Shown: positions 41,815 through 51,124 of the stretch, one piece after another | How the letters are laid out: every line of letters begins with the position of its first letter | Numbering within the stretch: position 1 is the first letter of the stretch | Source: Lachnospiraceae bacterium MD308 | GTDB lineage: Bacteria > Bacillota > Clostridia > Lachnospirales > Lachnospiraceae | Direction: 5' to 3' | Length of the DNA: 64,000 nucleotides | NCBI GenBank assembly: GCA_000403475.2 | Contig: KE159796.1 | Coordinates: 777,736 to 841,735 of the forward strand | Program-made: the position numbers and the translations under genes | Notes under the pieces: generated by a model | Seen by the model: the letters and a program-made list of their open reading frames with translations, nothing else | The model's database searches: none | What the model was told of the DNA's origin: nothing

Positions 41815-43008
41815 ATGAAGAAAAGATTTGGAATGATTATTTTGACAGTTGCGGTAACCGCATCATTGCTTGGATGCTCGGAGAAGGCAACGCCCAAAAA
41901 AGAAGTGACAAAAGAGGATGATCCGAAAAAGATATTTGAGGAAGCGGCAAAGAAACTGGACAAAGAGACACGCAAGGCAGTTGAGACGAAAAGTGTAACC
42001 TCTTATAACGACGGAACAGAAGAAGAGGAATATTACACATGCACTCTTGATACAAAGAAGAATATGATGGAGAGAATTTCCAAGGACGAAGATGAGACCG
42101 GTACGGTCTATCACTGCTTTAATGTGAAAGAAAGCGACGGGTACAGTGTCTATGTCAATGATGGGCTGACCGGCGGAAAGTGGAAACATTATAAAGAGGA
42201 GCTTGAGGACGACAGCCAGAGTGAATATGAGTATTGGCTGGGAGAATTCTACCCGGCTTATACGGAGGAGAATGGATACAGCAATATTAAATACAGCAAC
42301 GAGGGTGAAGATGAGCTGAACGGAGTAGAGACAATCAAGATTAAAGTGACGGCCGATGAAGCATACGATACAGGCGAGAGAATGGATGAGGACATGACAA
42401 GGGAGAGCGTGCTTAAGGAGAACGGCTGGAGCGAGGAAGAAGTAAAGCTGGTAGATGGATTTTCTAAGATTCTTGACGATTATGTTGCTGCGAGCAATAA
42501 GAGTGTGGGAGAGACAACGGTTCAGTCTGTCCTGACTGTATGGGTAGATGCAAAGGAACATACGATGCTTAAGAGCCGTTCTGCGACGAATATTGACAGT
42601 GCACAAGATGATGAGACGAAGGAAGCGCTGGAGAAGTATAATGAAGAATACTGGAAGGTAGATATGATTCATCTGAATATCGAGGACGGGATGTCGCCTC
42701 AGGATGCGAAAAAGGCACTGGAAGAGGATCTGGCGGAGATGGAGCAGCCTGTAGAAGAAGGGGATGATGCAGAGACGGCCGGTGAGGAGTTCGATGAGGA
42801 AGACGGCACTGAAGAATACGCAGCGGTCACGAAAGTTGTTGTCACAAAAAAGATTATGACAGGAAAGAACTGTCCTGAGATGGGAGAGCTGCCGAAGGAG
42901 TTTGATAAGATAAAACAGGAAGAATATTTTGAGGGAGGCTTCGATACTCTGGAAGAAGGCGATGATTATTTCTTAGAGGATGAAGAATTTGAAGATGAGT
43001 TTGAGTAA
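41815..43008 (+). CDS. acidic lipoprotein, function unknown
   Basis: A 397-aa lipoprotein: signal peptide with lipobox LLGC (Cys21), then a strongly acidic mature part rich in Glu and Asp. The middle resembles large beta-barrel-type lipoproteins in which repeated Tyr/Glu strands (YEYWLGEFYPAYTEENGY, TIKIKVTADEAY) could form a sensor or binding surface. The C-terminus is an acidic tail (EGDDYFLEDEEFEDEFE). AAGGAGG is placed six bases before ATG 41815 (41812 also possible). Its end overlaps the next gene, so both are co-expressed. I name no domain. Confidence 0.7.
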   Translation: MKKRFGMIILTVAVTASLLGCSEKATPKKEVTKEDDPKKIFEEAAKKLDKETRKAVETKSVTSYNDGTEEEEYYTCTLDTKKNMMERISKDEDETGTVYHCFNVKESDGYSVYVNDGLTGGKWKHYKEELEDDSQSEYEYWLGEFYPAYTEENGYSNIKYSNEGEDELNGVETIKIKVTADEAYDTGERMDEDMTRESVLKENGWSEEEVKLVDGFSKILDDYVAASNKSVGETTVQSVLTVWVDAKEHTMLKSRSATNIDSAQDDETKEALEKYNEEYWKVDMIHLNIEDGMSPQDAKKALEEDLAEMEQPVEEGDDAETAGEEFDEEDGTEEYAAVTKVVVTKKIMTGKNCPEMGELPKEFDKIKQEEYFEGGFDTLEEGDDYFLEDEEFEDEFE

Positions 43009-45352
43009 AGGTAAGACAGTTAAAAGAATACTGGTGCTGTTTCTGGTGCTGGCGATTTCGGGGGAGCCGGTCTGTGCGGCAGAGCTTGACGGGCCAAAGG
43101 ATGAACCGACAGCGGCTGTCCCTGATGAACTTCCCGTAAATGAGGGAGAAGCAGCAGATACAGAAGAGGGGGAGACCTCCGAAAAGAAAAAAAGAATGAT
43201 AGTAACCGAGGAAGAAGTTACGAAAATATGCGGGGAAGTGTTTTCCCTTACGGCAACTCTGAAAGATACAGAGGATGCCAGTCCGGAAGGAACGCCGGGA
43301 GCAGGTGACGCCGGTACGGAAGAAAAACCGGAAGATACAGAGGACGTCCGCCCGGAGGGAACGCCGGAAGGTTCAGAGGAGAAGCCAGAGGATACGGAGA
43401 ATGCAAGCCCGGAGGAGAAGCCGGAAGATGTCAGTCCGAAAGAGCTTCAGTATGAGTCTGAAAATCCTGAAATTGCGGTTATTGAAGAGGCAGCGCCTGA
43501 CGGAGTAAAGGTACGGGCAGTTCAGGCCGGCGATACGGTAATCAAGATTACGGCGCCTGAGACGGAGCTGTATGACGTGGCGCAGGCACAGATTCTCCTT
43601 CATATTACTCCAAAAGAGGTTACAGATTCGGGGAATGCGCGGGATACTGCCGCGGTTCCCCTTCCGGCAAGCAATCTTACGAGTGTTGAAAACGCGGCGG
43701 ATGGAGTCAGCCTTAAATGGGGGAGAGTCGAAGGAGCCAAAGGATATTATCTGGAAAGAAGCACGAATGGAAAATCCCCGTGGAGCAAGATAAAAACTGC
43801 TGCAAATGTTGATGATATTACTTTTGTAGATACGCAGGTCACAGAAGGTGATACGTATTATTACAGAGTGCGGGCATTTGGCGACTCCGGTCAGGAGGGG
43901 CTGACCGGAGCGTCGAAAAAAATTGTCCGCCTGATCGCGCCTGTAATGAGCGTGGGGATAGCCGCCTCCAGTATTGAATTAAAGTGGAACAGAGTGAAGG
44001 GCTGCAGCGGGTATTATGTATATCGCAGGGAACCTGCCCAGAAAGACTGGACAGAAGTTTCTGCGATCAAGCAGCCCGGGGAGATTTCATGGCGTGATAC
44101 GGCGGCGGAGAACGGAAAAACATACATCTACACAGTCAGGGCATATAAGGGGAGCTCTCTTAGCCCCTACGCAGGAGGGAAAAGCTATGTGAGAATAGAC
44201 GCGCCTGCTCTAAAGAGCTTCAAGAGAAAATCGTCCACAAAATATAAGATCACATGGAAGACCAATGCTTTGGCGACGGGATACCAGATTCAGTATGCTC
44301 AGAATGGGATGTTTGTCGGCGCAAAAAAAGTTACGGTGAAAAGTGCAAAGAAATCAAGCTATACGTTGTCGAAGCTTCAGAAAAAGAAAAAGTATTATGT
44401 GAGAATACGGGCATATAAAAAAGATGGAGGCACTACCTATTTTTCCGGGTGGACGACGACAAGCAATGTAAAAAAGACAAGGACGACCACAGTAACCCCA
44501 TTGACGAAAAAGAAAAAGGTATTTGAGATACGTACATGGGCAAAGCAGAAGATGTATAAGTATGATACGCTGCAAGGCTCCTGTACCGACGGGACATATG
44601 CATATTATCTTTTGTACAATCGAAAAACAGTCAACTGCAAGCTTGTAAAGGTAAAACGTTCGAATCTGAAAGTTGTCAAAGTTTCGGGAGTGTTAGATGT
44701 TGCCCATGGAAACGATATGACCTATGATTCCCACAAAAAGCGCCTGGTTATTGTACACAGCACAGGAGTTGATCCCAAAAGGCTGACTAGCGTTGACCCA
44801 AATACACTCGGTGTTATAGAGAGCAAGCACGTACAGATTCCCAAAAAACTTGCGGGAGGCAGCCTGGCGGATGCCGCAGGAGCCACTGCGTTCAGCGGAC
44901 TGGCGTATAGCAGTGGAAGAAAGCAGTATGCAGTGCTGCTTAGTCATAACTATAATTTTGTGATTTTGGATTCAGAGCTTGACCCGGTGCGGTATGTAAA
45001 AGTGAGTAAGAAGAACAATTATGTTGTCCAGGGGATTGATGCAACCGACGACTATATTATGCTGGCGCAAAGCCCAAAGACTTCAAAACAGAAATATAAT
45101 ATCATTACTGTCTACGATTGGGACGGGAAATATATTTCCAAAATAAATGTGAAAAAGGGTTATGAAATCGAGAGCATTTATCACGTAGGAAGTAAATATT
45201 ATGCGGGATTTTACCGTTCTTACTATCGGACGCGTTATAAAGATGTGGAAAAAACAGTCAAAGTAGACGGAAAAGAAAAGAAAAAAAAGGTAAAAGTAAA
45301 GTACAGAGAATACCAGCGGGACAATTATGTGTACCAGATAAAAGGAATTTAA
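42995..45352 (+). CDS. secreted fibronectin type III repeat protein with C-terminal propeller-like region
   Basis: A 785-aa exported protein. N-terminal signal peptide (KGKTVKRILVLFLVLAIS, cut near CAA). Residues about 35-170 are acidic and contain tandem KPEDTE-type Glu/Pro/Thr repeats. Then two or three fibronectin-III-like domains (about 215-500: SNLTSVENAADGVSLKWGRV, YYLERS, YYYRVRAFG, and GYYVYRRE), a Lys/Thr-rich linker and a 270-residue C-terminal region with repeated beta strands like a propeller (TDGTYAYYLLYN, AFSGLAYSS). It overlaps the lipoprotein gene; the in-frame ATG at 42980 is an alternative start. The role is probably surface binding. No anchor motif seen. Confidence 0.72.
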   Translation: MSLSKGKTVKRILVLFLVLAISGEPVCAAELDGPKDEPTAAVPDELPVNEGEAADTEEGETSEKKKRMIVTEEEVTKICGEVFSLTATLKDTEDASPEGTPGAGDAGTEEKPEDTEDVRPEGTPEGSEEKPEDTENASPEEKPEDVSPKELQYESENPEIAVIEEAAPDGVKVRAVQAGDTVIKITAPETELYDVAQAQILLHITPKEVTDSGNARDTAAVPLPASNLTSVENAADGVSLKWGRVEGAKGYYLERSTNGKSPWSKIKTAANVDDITFVDTQVTEGDTYYYRVRAFGDSGQEGLTGASKKIVRLIAPVMSVGIAASSIELKWNRVKGCSGYYVYRREPAQKDWTEVSAIKQPGEISWRDTAAENGKTYIYTVRAYKGSSLSPYAGGKSYVRIDAPALKSFKRKSSTKYKITWKTNALATGYQIQYAQNGMFVGAKKVTVKSAKKSSYTLSKLQKKKKYYVRIRAYKKDGGTTYFSGWTTTSNVKKTRTTTVTPLTKKKKVFEIRTWAKQKMYKYDTLQGSCTDGTYAYYLLYNRKTVNCKLVKVKRSNLKVVKVSGVLDVAHGNDMTYDSHKKRLVIVHSTGVDPKRLTSVDPNTLGVIESKHVQIPKKLAGGSLADAAGATAFSGLAYSSGRKQYAVLLSHNYNFVILDSELDPVRYVKVSKKNNYVVQGIDATDDYIMLAQSPKTSKQKYNIITVYDWDGKYISKINVKKGYEIESIYHVGSKYYAGFYRSYYRTRYKDVEKTVKVDGKEKKKKVKVKYREYQRDNYVYQIKGI

Positions 45353-45372
45353 AGTAAAAAACACAAAAAACC

Positions 45373-45401
45373 TTGATTTTCCGTTGATTCGGTGTTATAC
45401 T
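45373..45401 (+). promoter_or_regulatory. promoter of the rimP-nusA-infB cluster
   Basis: TTGATT (45373-45378) and TATACT (45396-45401), spacer 17, about 110 bases before rimP. Confidence 0.75.
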
Positions 45402-45430
45402 ATCTAACAGTTGCATAAGGAAAACGGCAG

Positions 45431-45458
45431 AAGAGTGGACGGAAGTTCACTCTTCTTT
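45431..45458 (+). terminator. hairpin in the rimP leader (attenuator candidate)
   Basis: AGAAGAGTG and CACTCTTCT form a perfect 9-bp stem capped by about ten bases and followed by TTGTTGG. It sits between the promoter and rimP, so it may act as an attenuator or a NusA-sensitive pause site. Confidence 0.5.
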
Positions 45459-45510
45459 GTTGGTAAGAGCCTGTAACAATAATTTCCGGATGAAGAAAGG
45501 AAGCGTGACA

Positions 45511-45978
45511 TTGTCGAAGAGGGAAAGCTATGAGCAAAAGACAGAAGAGATACTGATTCCCATTGTGGAGGAGTATGGCTATGAACTGGTTGATGTGGAA
45601 TATGTAAGGGAAGGCGGCACATGGTATCTAAGGGCTTACATAGATAAGCCGGGAGGGATAAGTATTGATGATTGTGAGGCAGTCAGCAGAAGACTGTCAG
45701 ATCTTCTTGATGAGAAGGATTATATCGAAGACAGCTACATTATGGAGGTGAGTTCTCCTGGCCTTGGACGGCCGCTGAAGAAAGATAAGGATTTTGAACG
45801 GAGTATGGGGGAAGAAGTAGAGATCCGGACATACCGTATGATTGATAAACAGAAGGAGTTTACCGGCATCTTGAAGGCGTATGACAAGGACAGCGTAACA
45901 GTGGAGCTCGGGGACGGAACAGAGAGGAACTTTGATAAGGGCGACATTGCGCTTATTCGCCTTGCGTTTGATTTTTAA
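45511..45978 (+). CDS. rimP: ribosome maturation factor RimP
   Basis: RimP, 155 aa, helps assemble the 30S subunit. ILIPIVEEYGYELVDVEY, then REGGTWYLRAYIDKPGGISI and DDCEAVSRRLSDLLDE are family motifs. A TTG at 45511 is chosen as start: AAGGAAG lies seven bases before it, and the frame from 45457 or ATG 45490 would add residues not typical of the family. First gene of the nusA cluster. Confidence 0.93.
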   Translation: MSKRESYEQKTEEILIPIVEEYGYELVDVEYVREGGTWYLRAYIDKPGGISIDDCEAVSRRLSDLLDEKDYIEDSYIMEVSSPGLGRPLKKDKDFERSMGEEVEIRTYRMIDKQKEFTGILKAYDKDSVTVELGDGTERNFDKGDIALIRLAFDF

Positions 45979-45997
45979 TTTAGGAGGATACAAAAAA

Positions 45998-47212
45998 ATG
46001 AACACAGAATTATTAGAAGCGTTGAATATTTTGGAAAAAGAGAAGGATATCAGCAAAGGAACACTGCTTGATGCAATCGAGAATTCCCTTCTGAATGCTT
46101 GTAAGAATCATTTCGGCAAAGCGGACAATGTGAAAGTCATTATGGACAGAGAGACTTGCGATTACCGCCTGTTTGCAGAAAAGACCGTAGTGGAGGACGT
46201 GGAAGATACATTAGAACAGATAAGCCTTGAGGAAGCTCAGGAAATTGATGGTTCTTATACCCTTGGTGATATCGTGCAGATTCCCATCGAATCGAAATCT
46301 TTCGGGCGTATCGCGACACAGAACGCGAAAAATCTGATTTTGCAAAAAATCCGTGAAGAAGAACGCAAGGTTGTGTATGATCAGTATTTTGAAAAGGAAA
46401 AGGATATTGTAACAGGAATTGTCCAGCGTTATGTGGGAAGGAATGTGAGTATCAACCTTGGTAAAGCGGACGCCATGCTGACGGAGAATGAACAGGTAAA
46501 AGGAGAGCGGTTTGAGCCTACGGAGCGTGTGAAGCTTTATGTGGTGGAGGTTAAGAATACGACAAAAGGGCCGAAGATTTTAGTCTCACGTACCCATCCG
46601 GAGCTTGTAAAGCGGCTGTTCGAATCCGAGGTGACGGAAGTAAAGGACGGAATTGTAGAGATTAAGAGCATAGCAAGAGAAGCAGGAAGCAGAACAAAAA
46701 TTGCTGTATGGTCCAACGATCCGGACGTAGACCCGGTAGGGGCGTGTGTCGGCATGAACGGTGCGAGAGTGAATGCCATTGTAAATGAACTTCGGGGAGA
46801 AAAGATTGATATTATCAACTGGAGCGATAATCCGGCCATTCTGATTGAGAACGCACTGAGCCCGGCAAAGGTTATTTCTGTTATGGCAGACCCGGACGAG
46901 AAAGCGGCAAGTGTCATTGTACCTGATTATCAGTTATCTCTTGCCATCGGTAAAGAAGGGCAGAATGCAAGACTTGCGGCAAGGCTTACAGGATATAAGA
47001 TTGACATCAAGAGTGAGACTCAGGCAATCGAATCCGGAGAACTTCCGGAGAACTATATGGAGCTTTCAGAAGGCGTCTATGAAGAAGAGATGTACGACGA
47101 AGAGTATGGAGAAGAGTATTCTGAGGAGATTGATACTGATGTTGAAGTGAATGAGGACTATGACAGCAGTGAAGAAATTACATTTCAAGAAGTAGAAGAA
47201 TCCGGAATATAA
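45998..47212 (+). CDS. nusA: transcription termination/antitermination factor NusA
   Basis: NusA, 404 aa. An N-terminal RNA-polymerase-binding domain (residues 1-130), an S1 domain (KDIVTGIVQRYVGRNVSI), and two KH domains with GACVGMNGARVNAIVNEL and IGKEGQNARLAARLTG. The C-terminal tail is short and acidic (about 50 residues, EEYGEEYSEEIDTD), as in Firmicutes, without the extra repeats of Gram-negatives. AGGAGG precedes ATG 45998. Known in other bacteria to autoregulate the cluster. Confidence 0.97.
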   Translation: MNTELLEALNILEKEKDISKGTLLDAIENSLLNACKNHFGKADNVKVIMDRETCDYRLFAEKTVVEDVEDTLEQISLEEAQEIDGSYTLGDIVQIPIESKSFGRIATQNAKNLILQKIREEERKVVYDQYFEKEKDIVTGIVQRYVGRNVSINLGKADAMLTENEQVKGERFEPTERVKLYVVEVKNTTKGPKILVSRTHPELVKRLFESEVTEVKDGIVEIKSIAREAGSRTKIAVWSNDPDVDPVGACVGMNGARVNAIVNELRGEKIDIINWSDNPAILIENALSPAKVISVMADPDEKAASVIVPDYQLSLAIGKEGQNARLAARLTGYKIDIKSETQAIESGELPENYMELSEGVYEEEMYDEEYGEEYSEEIDTDVEVNEDYDSSEEITFQEVEESGI

Positions 47213-47231
47213 TCTAAAAGCAGGTGAGAGT

Positions 47232-47510
47232 TTGAGTGGAAATAGAAAAGTGCCTGTGCGCAAGTGCGTAGGGTGTCAGGAAATGAAGAATAAAAAAGAG
47301 ATGATTCGCATTATACGGACTGCAGAGAATGAGTTTGTGCTGGATACGACCGGAAAAAAGAACGGACGGGGAGCGTATCTTTGCCCAGACAGAGAGTGTT
47401 TAAAAAAGGCAGTGAAGAACCGGGGGCTAGAGCGGTCATTTAAGCAGGCGATACCCGATGAGGTGTATGAAGCTCTGGAAAAGGAGATGATCGATATTGA
47501 TACCAGATAA
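47232..47510 (+). CDS. rnpM: RNase P modulator RnpM (YlxR)
   Basis: A 92-aa RNA-binding protein of the YlxR family. RKCVGCQEMKNKKEMIRI and the GRGAYLCPDRECLKKA block are diagnostic. In B. subtilis RnpM binds RNase P RNA. TTG start at 47232 (AGGTGAG eight bases earlier). Overlaps the next gene by 14 bases. The rnpB gene is also in this window. Confidence 0.93.
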   Translation: MSGNRKVPVRKCVGCQEMKNKKEMIRIIRTAENEFVLDTTGKKNGRGAYLCPDRECLKKAVKNRGLERSFKQAIPDEVYEALEKEMIDIDTR

Positions 47511-47820
47511 GGTTCTGTCATTTATCAGTCTGGCAACAAAAGCGGGAAAGACGGCAAGCGGTGAGTTTTCTACTGAGAAGGAAGTGAAGTGCGGCCGGGC
47601 GGCTTTGGTTATTGTAGCGAAGGATGCATCCGATAATACGAAAAAGAAATTTAAGAATATGTGTGATTTTTATCAAGTGCCAATTTATTTTTACGCGGAT
47701 AAAGATACCTTGGGGCATGCAATGGGAAAGGAATTTCGAGCGTCCCTTGCAATTTTAGACGAGGGGTTTGCAAAAGGAATGAAGAAAGCAATGAATACGA
47801 AAGAGGATACAATTGCATAG
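47497..47820 (+). CDS. ylxQ: L7Ae/L30e-type ribosome-associated protein YlxQ
   Basis: A 107-aa L7Ae-family protein; homologues bind kink-turn [23 protein letters not shown], then [17 protein letters not shown] and [24 protein letters not shown] start at 47497 overlaps rnpM by 14 bases, with GGAG ten bases before it. In the standard cluster position between rnpM and infB. Confidence 0.9.
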   Translation: MIPDKVLSFISLATKAGKTASGEFSTEKEVKCGRAALVIVAKDASDNTKKKFKNMCDFYQVPIYFYADKDTLGHAMGKEFRASLAILDEGFAKGMKKAMNTKEDTIA

Positions 47821-47834
47821 AGGAGGTAGTGTTT

Positions 47835-50681
47835 ATGTCAAAAATTAAAATATACGAGTTAGCAAAAGAGCTTCAGGTGACAAGTAAGGAAGTAATCGAG
47901 CTGCTTGGCAAAAAGAATATCGAGGTTAAGAGCCATATGAGCTCGATTGATGATACAGAGGCAGACCAGATCAGAGGCTCGATTTTGAAAGAAGAAAAGC
48001 CGGCAGAGAAGAAATCGGAGGAAGCGCCGAAAAAGAAGAATATCGTCCATGTATTTCGCCCGCAGAACACACAAAAAGGTGTAAGACAGGGAGGAAACAG
48101 GCAAAAAGGAAAAGGGGGGCATACGCCGGGCAAACCGATGCAGGTAAATAACGGCCGTCCGTCGAAGGCAGCGCCCGTTTCCAAGCCGGAGCCGGCAATC
48201 AGGAAGACGGTCGAGAAGCCGGAGCCGGAAAAAACAGCGGTGAAAAAGGCAGAGCCGGCAGCAAAAATATCTGGAGTAAAGCCGGAGGCAGCAAAACCTC
48301 AGAATGTTGAGAAGACGCAGGCACCGTCTCCTGCAAAACCGGCAGAGAATAAGCCGCAGCCGGCCCAGACGTCCCATAAGCCGCAGGAGGAGGGGCGCCA
48401 CCGTCCGTCTAATGAGCGCGGACAGGGAGATAGAAGACCGCAAAACGATCGTCAGGGCGACAGAGCGGGCCGCCAGGGAGAGCGTTCAAACCGACAGGGA
48501 GACCGCCAGGGCCGTCCGGGAGAGCGTTCAAATCGGCAGGGAGACCGTCAGGGCCGCCCCGGTGACAGAAATAATGAGCGCGGACAGGGCGCAAATGCAA
48601 GACCGGGCCGTCCGGGAGAGCGCCGCTTTGGAGACAGAGACAGAGATAAGGACAGAGACAGGGGCCGTGACAGAGACCGTAACCAGGGAGCCGGCGGAAG
48701 GTCTGACGACAGGCGCAATGGAAGAAGAAATGATTCCTCTGCAATTCCGGCACCTGCGATCGAGGCGCAGAAGACGCAGCGGAGTAAGAGCAAAGGTAAA
48801 GACGATCATAAAAAGAAAGACTACCGCAGAGACGAAGAAGAGAGAATGCCAAAAGGAAAGGGCAGAAAGAATGAACAGAAGCCCCAGATGCAGAAACCGC
48901 AGCAGAAACTGCAGCAGGCAGAGGAGACCATCAAGTCTATCGTTCTTCCTGAGCTGCTTACCATCAAAGAACTGGCTGATAAGATGAAGATTGTGCCGTC
49001 TGTAATTATTAAAAAGCTCTTTATGCAGGGGAAGATGGCTACCGTGAACCAGGAAGTTGATTACGAAACCGCGGAAGAGATTGCATTGGAATTCGACATT
49101 CTCTGCGAGAAAGAAGAAGTTGTAGATGTGATTGAAGAGCTTCTCAAAGAGGAGGAAGAGGATGTAAAGAAGATGAAAAAACGTCCTCCGGTAGTCTGTG
49201 TTATGGGTCATGTAGACCATGGAAAAACTTCTCTTCTTGACGCAATCCGCCATACGAATGTCATCGGTGGGGAAGCCGGAGGTATCACACAGCATATCGG
49301 AGCTTATGTGGTAGAGGTGAACGGAGAAAGGATTACCTTCCTTGACACCCCGGGTCATGAAGCATTTACCGCTATGCGTATGAGAGGTGCAAGCTCTACA
49401 GATATCGCGATTCTTGTAGTTGCGGCAGACGACGGAGTTATGCCGCAGACCGTAGAAGCGATCAACCATGCCAAGGCAGCGGGGGTTGAGATTATCGTTG
49501 CGGTCAATAAGATTGATAAGCCAAGCGCGAATATTGAGCGTGTGAAACAAGAACTTACAGAGTATGAACTGATTCCGGAAGATTGGGGCGGAAGTACCGT
49601 CTTTGTTCCGGTGTCTGCAAAGACCGGGGAAGGTCTTGAAGATTTGATGGAAATGATCGTCCTCACTGCAGAGGTAATGGAACTTAAGGCGAATCCAAAC
49701 CGCCGTGCAAGAGGACTTGTCCTTGAGGCGCAGCTTGATAAAGGCCGCGGTTCTGTGGCGACTGTCCTTGTACAAAAAGGTACGCTCCGCATTGGCGACG
49801 CTGTGGCGGCAGGTTCTGCATTCGGTAAGGTCCGGGCTATGATGGATGACAAGGGAAGGCGTGTAAAGGAAGCAGGGCCGTCCGTCCCGGTTGAGATATT
49901 AGGTTTAAATGATGTTCCGAACGCCGGAGAGGTATTCGTTGGCTGCGGAAATGATAAAGAGGCGAGAAGCTTTGCGCAGATCTTTATCTCACAGAGCAAA
50001 GTGAAGCTTTTAGAAGATACAAAATCCAAGCTTTCTCTGGACGATCTGTTTACCCAGATTCAGGAAGGCAACTTAAAGGAACTTGGCATTGTTGTGAAAG
50101 CGGATGTCCAGGGGTCTGTAGAAGCTATTAAACAGAGTCTCTTAAAGCTTTCCAATGATGAAGTTGTAGTAAAGATCATCCATGGCGGAGTTGGTGCGAT
50201 TAATGAGTCGGATGTAAGTCTTGCGTCTGCTTCTAACGCCATTATCATCGGATTTAATGTCCGGCCGGATGTTACTGCGAAGGAAACAGCAGACCGTGAG
50301 GGCGTAGATATCCGTCTGTACCGCGTGATTTACAACGCAATTGAGGACGTGGAGGCTGCCATGAAGGGAATGCTTGATCCGGTGTTTGAAGAGAAGATAC
50401 TTGGCCATGCGGAAGTGCGTCAGCTCTTCAAAGCGTCCGGTGTCGGAACTATCGCAGGCTCCTATGTGCTTGACGGTACTTTTGAGAGAGACTGCTCTGT
50501 GCGTATTACACGGGACGGTGTCGTAGTCTTTGAGGGGGCTTTGGCTTCGCTCAGACGTTTCAAAGATGACGTAAAAGAAGTAAGAACCGGCTATGAGTGC
50601 GGATTTGTGTTCGCGAACTTTAATGATGTTAAAGAAGGCGATCTTGTTGAAGCATTTAAGATGGTAGAGATTCCGAGATAG
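47835..50681 (+). CDS. infB: translation initiation factor IF-2
   Basis: IF-2, 948 aa. The N-terminal domain begins [19 protein letters not shown]; residues about 50-360 form a long low-complexity region, first Lys/Pro/Ala/Glu-rich and then Arg/Gly/Asp/Gln-rich with tandem repeats; the core follows with IF2-N, the G1 motif GHVDHGKT (458-465), DTPGHE, NKID and SAKTG, and two later beta-barrel and C-terminal domains. GGAGGTAG precedes ATG 47835. The Arg-rich repeat zone is longer than in B. subtilis IF-2. Confidence 0.97.
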   Translation: MSKIKIYELAKELQVTSKEVIELLGKKNIEVKSHMSSIDDTEADQIRGSILKEEKPAEKKSEEAPKKKNIVHVFRPQNTQKGVRQGGNRQKGKGGHTPGKPMQVNNGRPSKAAPVSKPEPAIRKTVEKPEPEKTAVKKAEPAAKISGVKPEAAKPQNVEKTQAPSPAKPAENKPQPAQTSHKPQEEGRHRPSNERGQGDRRPQNDRQGDRAGRQGERSNRQGDRQGRPGERSNRQGDRQGRPGDRNNERGQGANARPGRPGERRFGDRDRDKDRDRGRDRDRNQGAGGRSDDRRNGRRNDSSAIPAPAIEAQKTQRSKSKGKDDHKKKDYRRDEEERMPKGKGRKNEQKPQMQKPQQKLQQAEETIKSIVLPELLTIKELADKMKIVPSVIIKKLFMQGKMATVNQEVDYETAEEIALEFDILCEKEEVVDVIEELLKEEEEDVKKMKKRPPVVCVMGHVDHGKTSLLDAIRHTNVIGGEAGGITQHIGAYVVEVNGERITFLDTPGHEAFTAMRMRGASSTDIAILVVAADDGVMPQTVEAINHAKAAGVEIIVAVNKIDKPSANIERVKQELTEYELIPEDWGGSTVFVPVSAKTGEGLEDLMEMIVLTAEVMELKANPNRRARGLVLEAQLDKGRGSVATVLVQKGTLRIGDAVAAGSAFGKVRAMMDDKGRRVKEAGPSVPVEILGLNDVPNAGEVFVGCGNDKEARSFAQIFISQSKVKLLEDTKSKLSLDDLFTQIQEGNLKELGIVVKADVQGSVEAIKQSLLKLSNDEVVVKIIHGGVGAINESDVSLASASNAIIIGFNVRPDVTAKETADREGVDIRLYRVIYNAIEDVEAAMKGMLDPVFEEKILGHAEVRQLFKASGVGTIAGSYVLDGTFERDCSVRITRDGVVVFEGALASLRRFKDDVKEVRTGYECGFVFANFNDVKEGDLVEAFKMVEIPR
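48480..48563 (+). repeat. tandem 42-bp repeat in infB
   Basis: Two adjacent 42-bp units, 48480-48521 and 48522-48563, each encode [14 protein letters not shown] with a few silent differences. Related shorter Arg/Gly-rich segments continue to about 48720. Confidence 0.85.
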
Positions 50682-50705
50682 CAGGAGATATTCTCCTGTT
50701 TTGGT
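50682..50705 (+). other. small hairpin between infB and rbfA
   Basis: CAGGAGA (50682-50688) pairs with TCTCCTG (50692-50698) with a three-base loop and TTTT soon after. A weak attenuator at best. Confidence 0.3.
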
Positions 50706-50719
50706 AAAGGAGAAGTGGA

Positions 50720-51124
50720 ATGAAAAAGAGAGGTATTAAAAACACAAGAATTAACACCGAGGTGCAGCGGGAGCTGAGTAATATTATCCGAAGCGGCATC
50801 AAAGATCCCAGGGTTGCACCGTGGACTTCGGTGGTAGCAGCGGAAGTTGCGCCGGATCTTAAGACGTGCAAGGCGTATATCAGTGTGCTTGGGGATGAGA
50901 AGGCACAGGCTGATACCCTTGACGGGCTTAACAGCGCAGTGGGGTTTGTACGCCGGGAGCTGGCAAGGACTCTGAATATGCGCAATACACCTGAAATACG
51001 GTTCATATTGGATCAATCCATCGAATATGGTGTGAATATGTCAAAAAAGATAGATGAGGTCACGAAGGATTTGAAAGTGACAGATATTGATGGAGAAGAT
51101 AAAGGAGAGAATGATGCTGAATAA
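50720..51124 (+). CDS. rbfA: ribosome-binding factor A
   Basis: RbfA, 134 aa, assists 30S maturation at 16S rRNA helix 1. INTEVQRELSNIIRSGIKDP, then APDLKTCKAYISVLG and GFVRRELARTLNMRNTPEIR are the conserved blocks. AAAGGAG precedes the start. Overlaps nrnA by 11 bases. Confidence 0.95.
   Translation: MKKRGIKNTRINTEVQRELSNIIRSGIKDPRVAPWTSVVAAEVAPDLKTCKAYISVLGDEKAQADTLDGLNSAVGFVRRELARTLNMRNTPEIRFILDQSIEYGVNMSKKIDEVTKDLKVTDIDGEDKGENDAE

Noticed and set aside
48528-49775. 415-codon minus-strand frame across infB
   Set aside because: Antisense shadow of IF-2 with repeats of low complexity; no start signal and no family resemblance.
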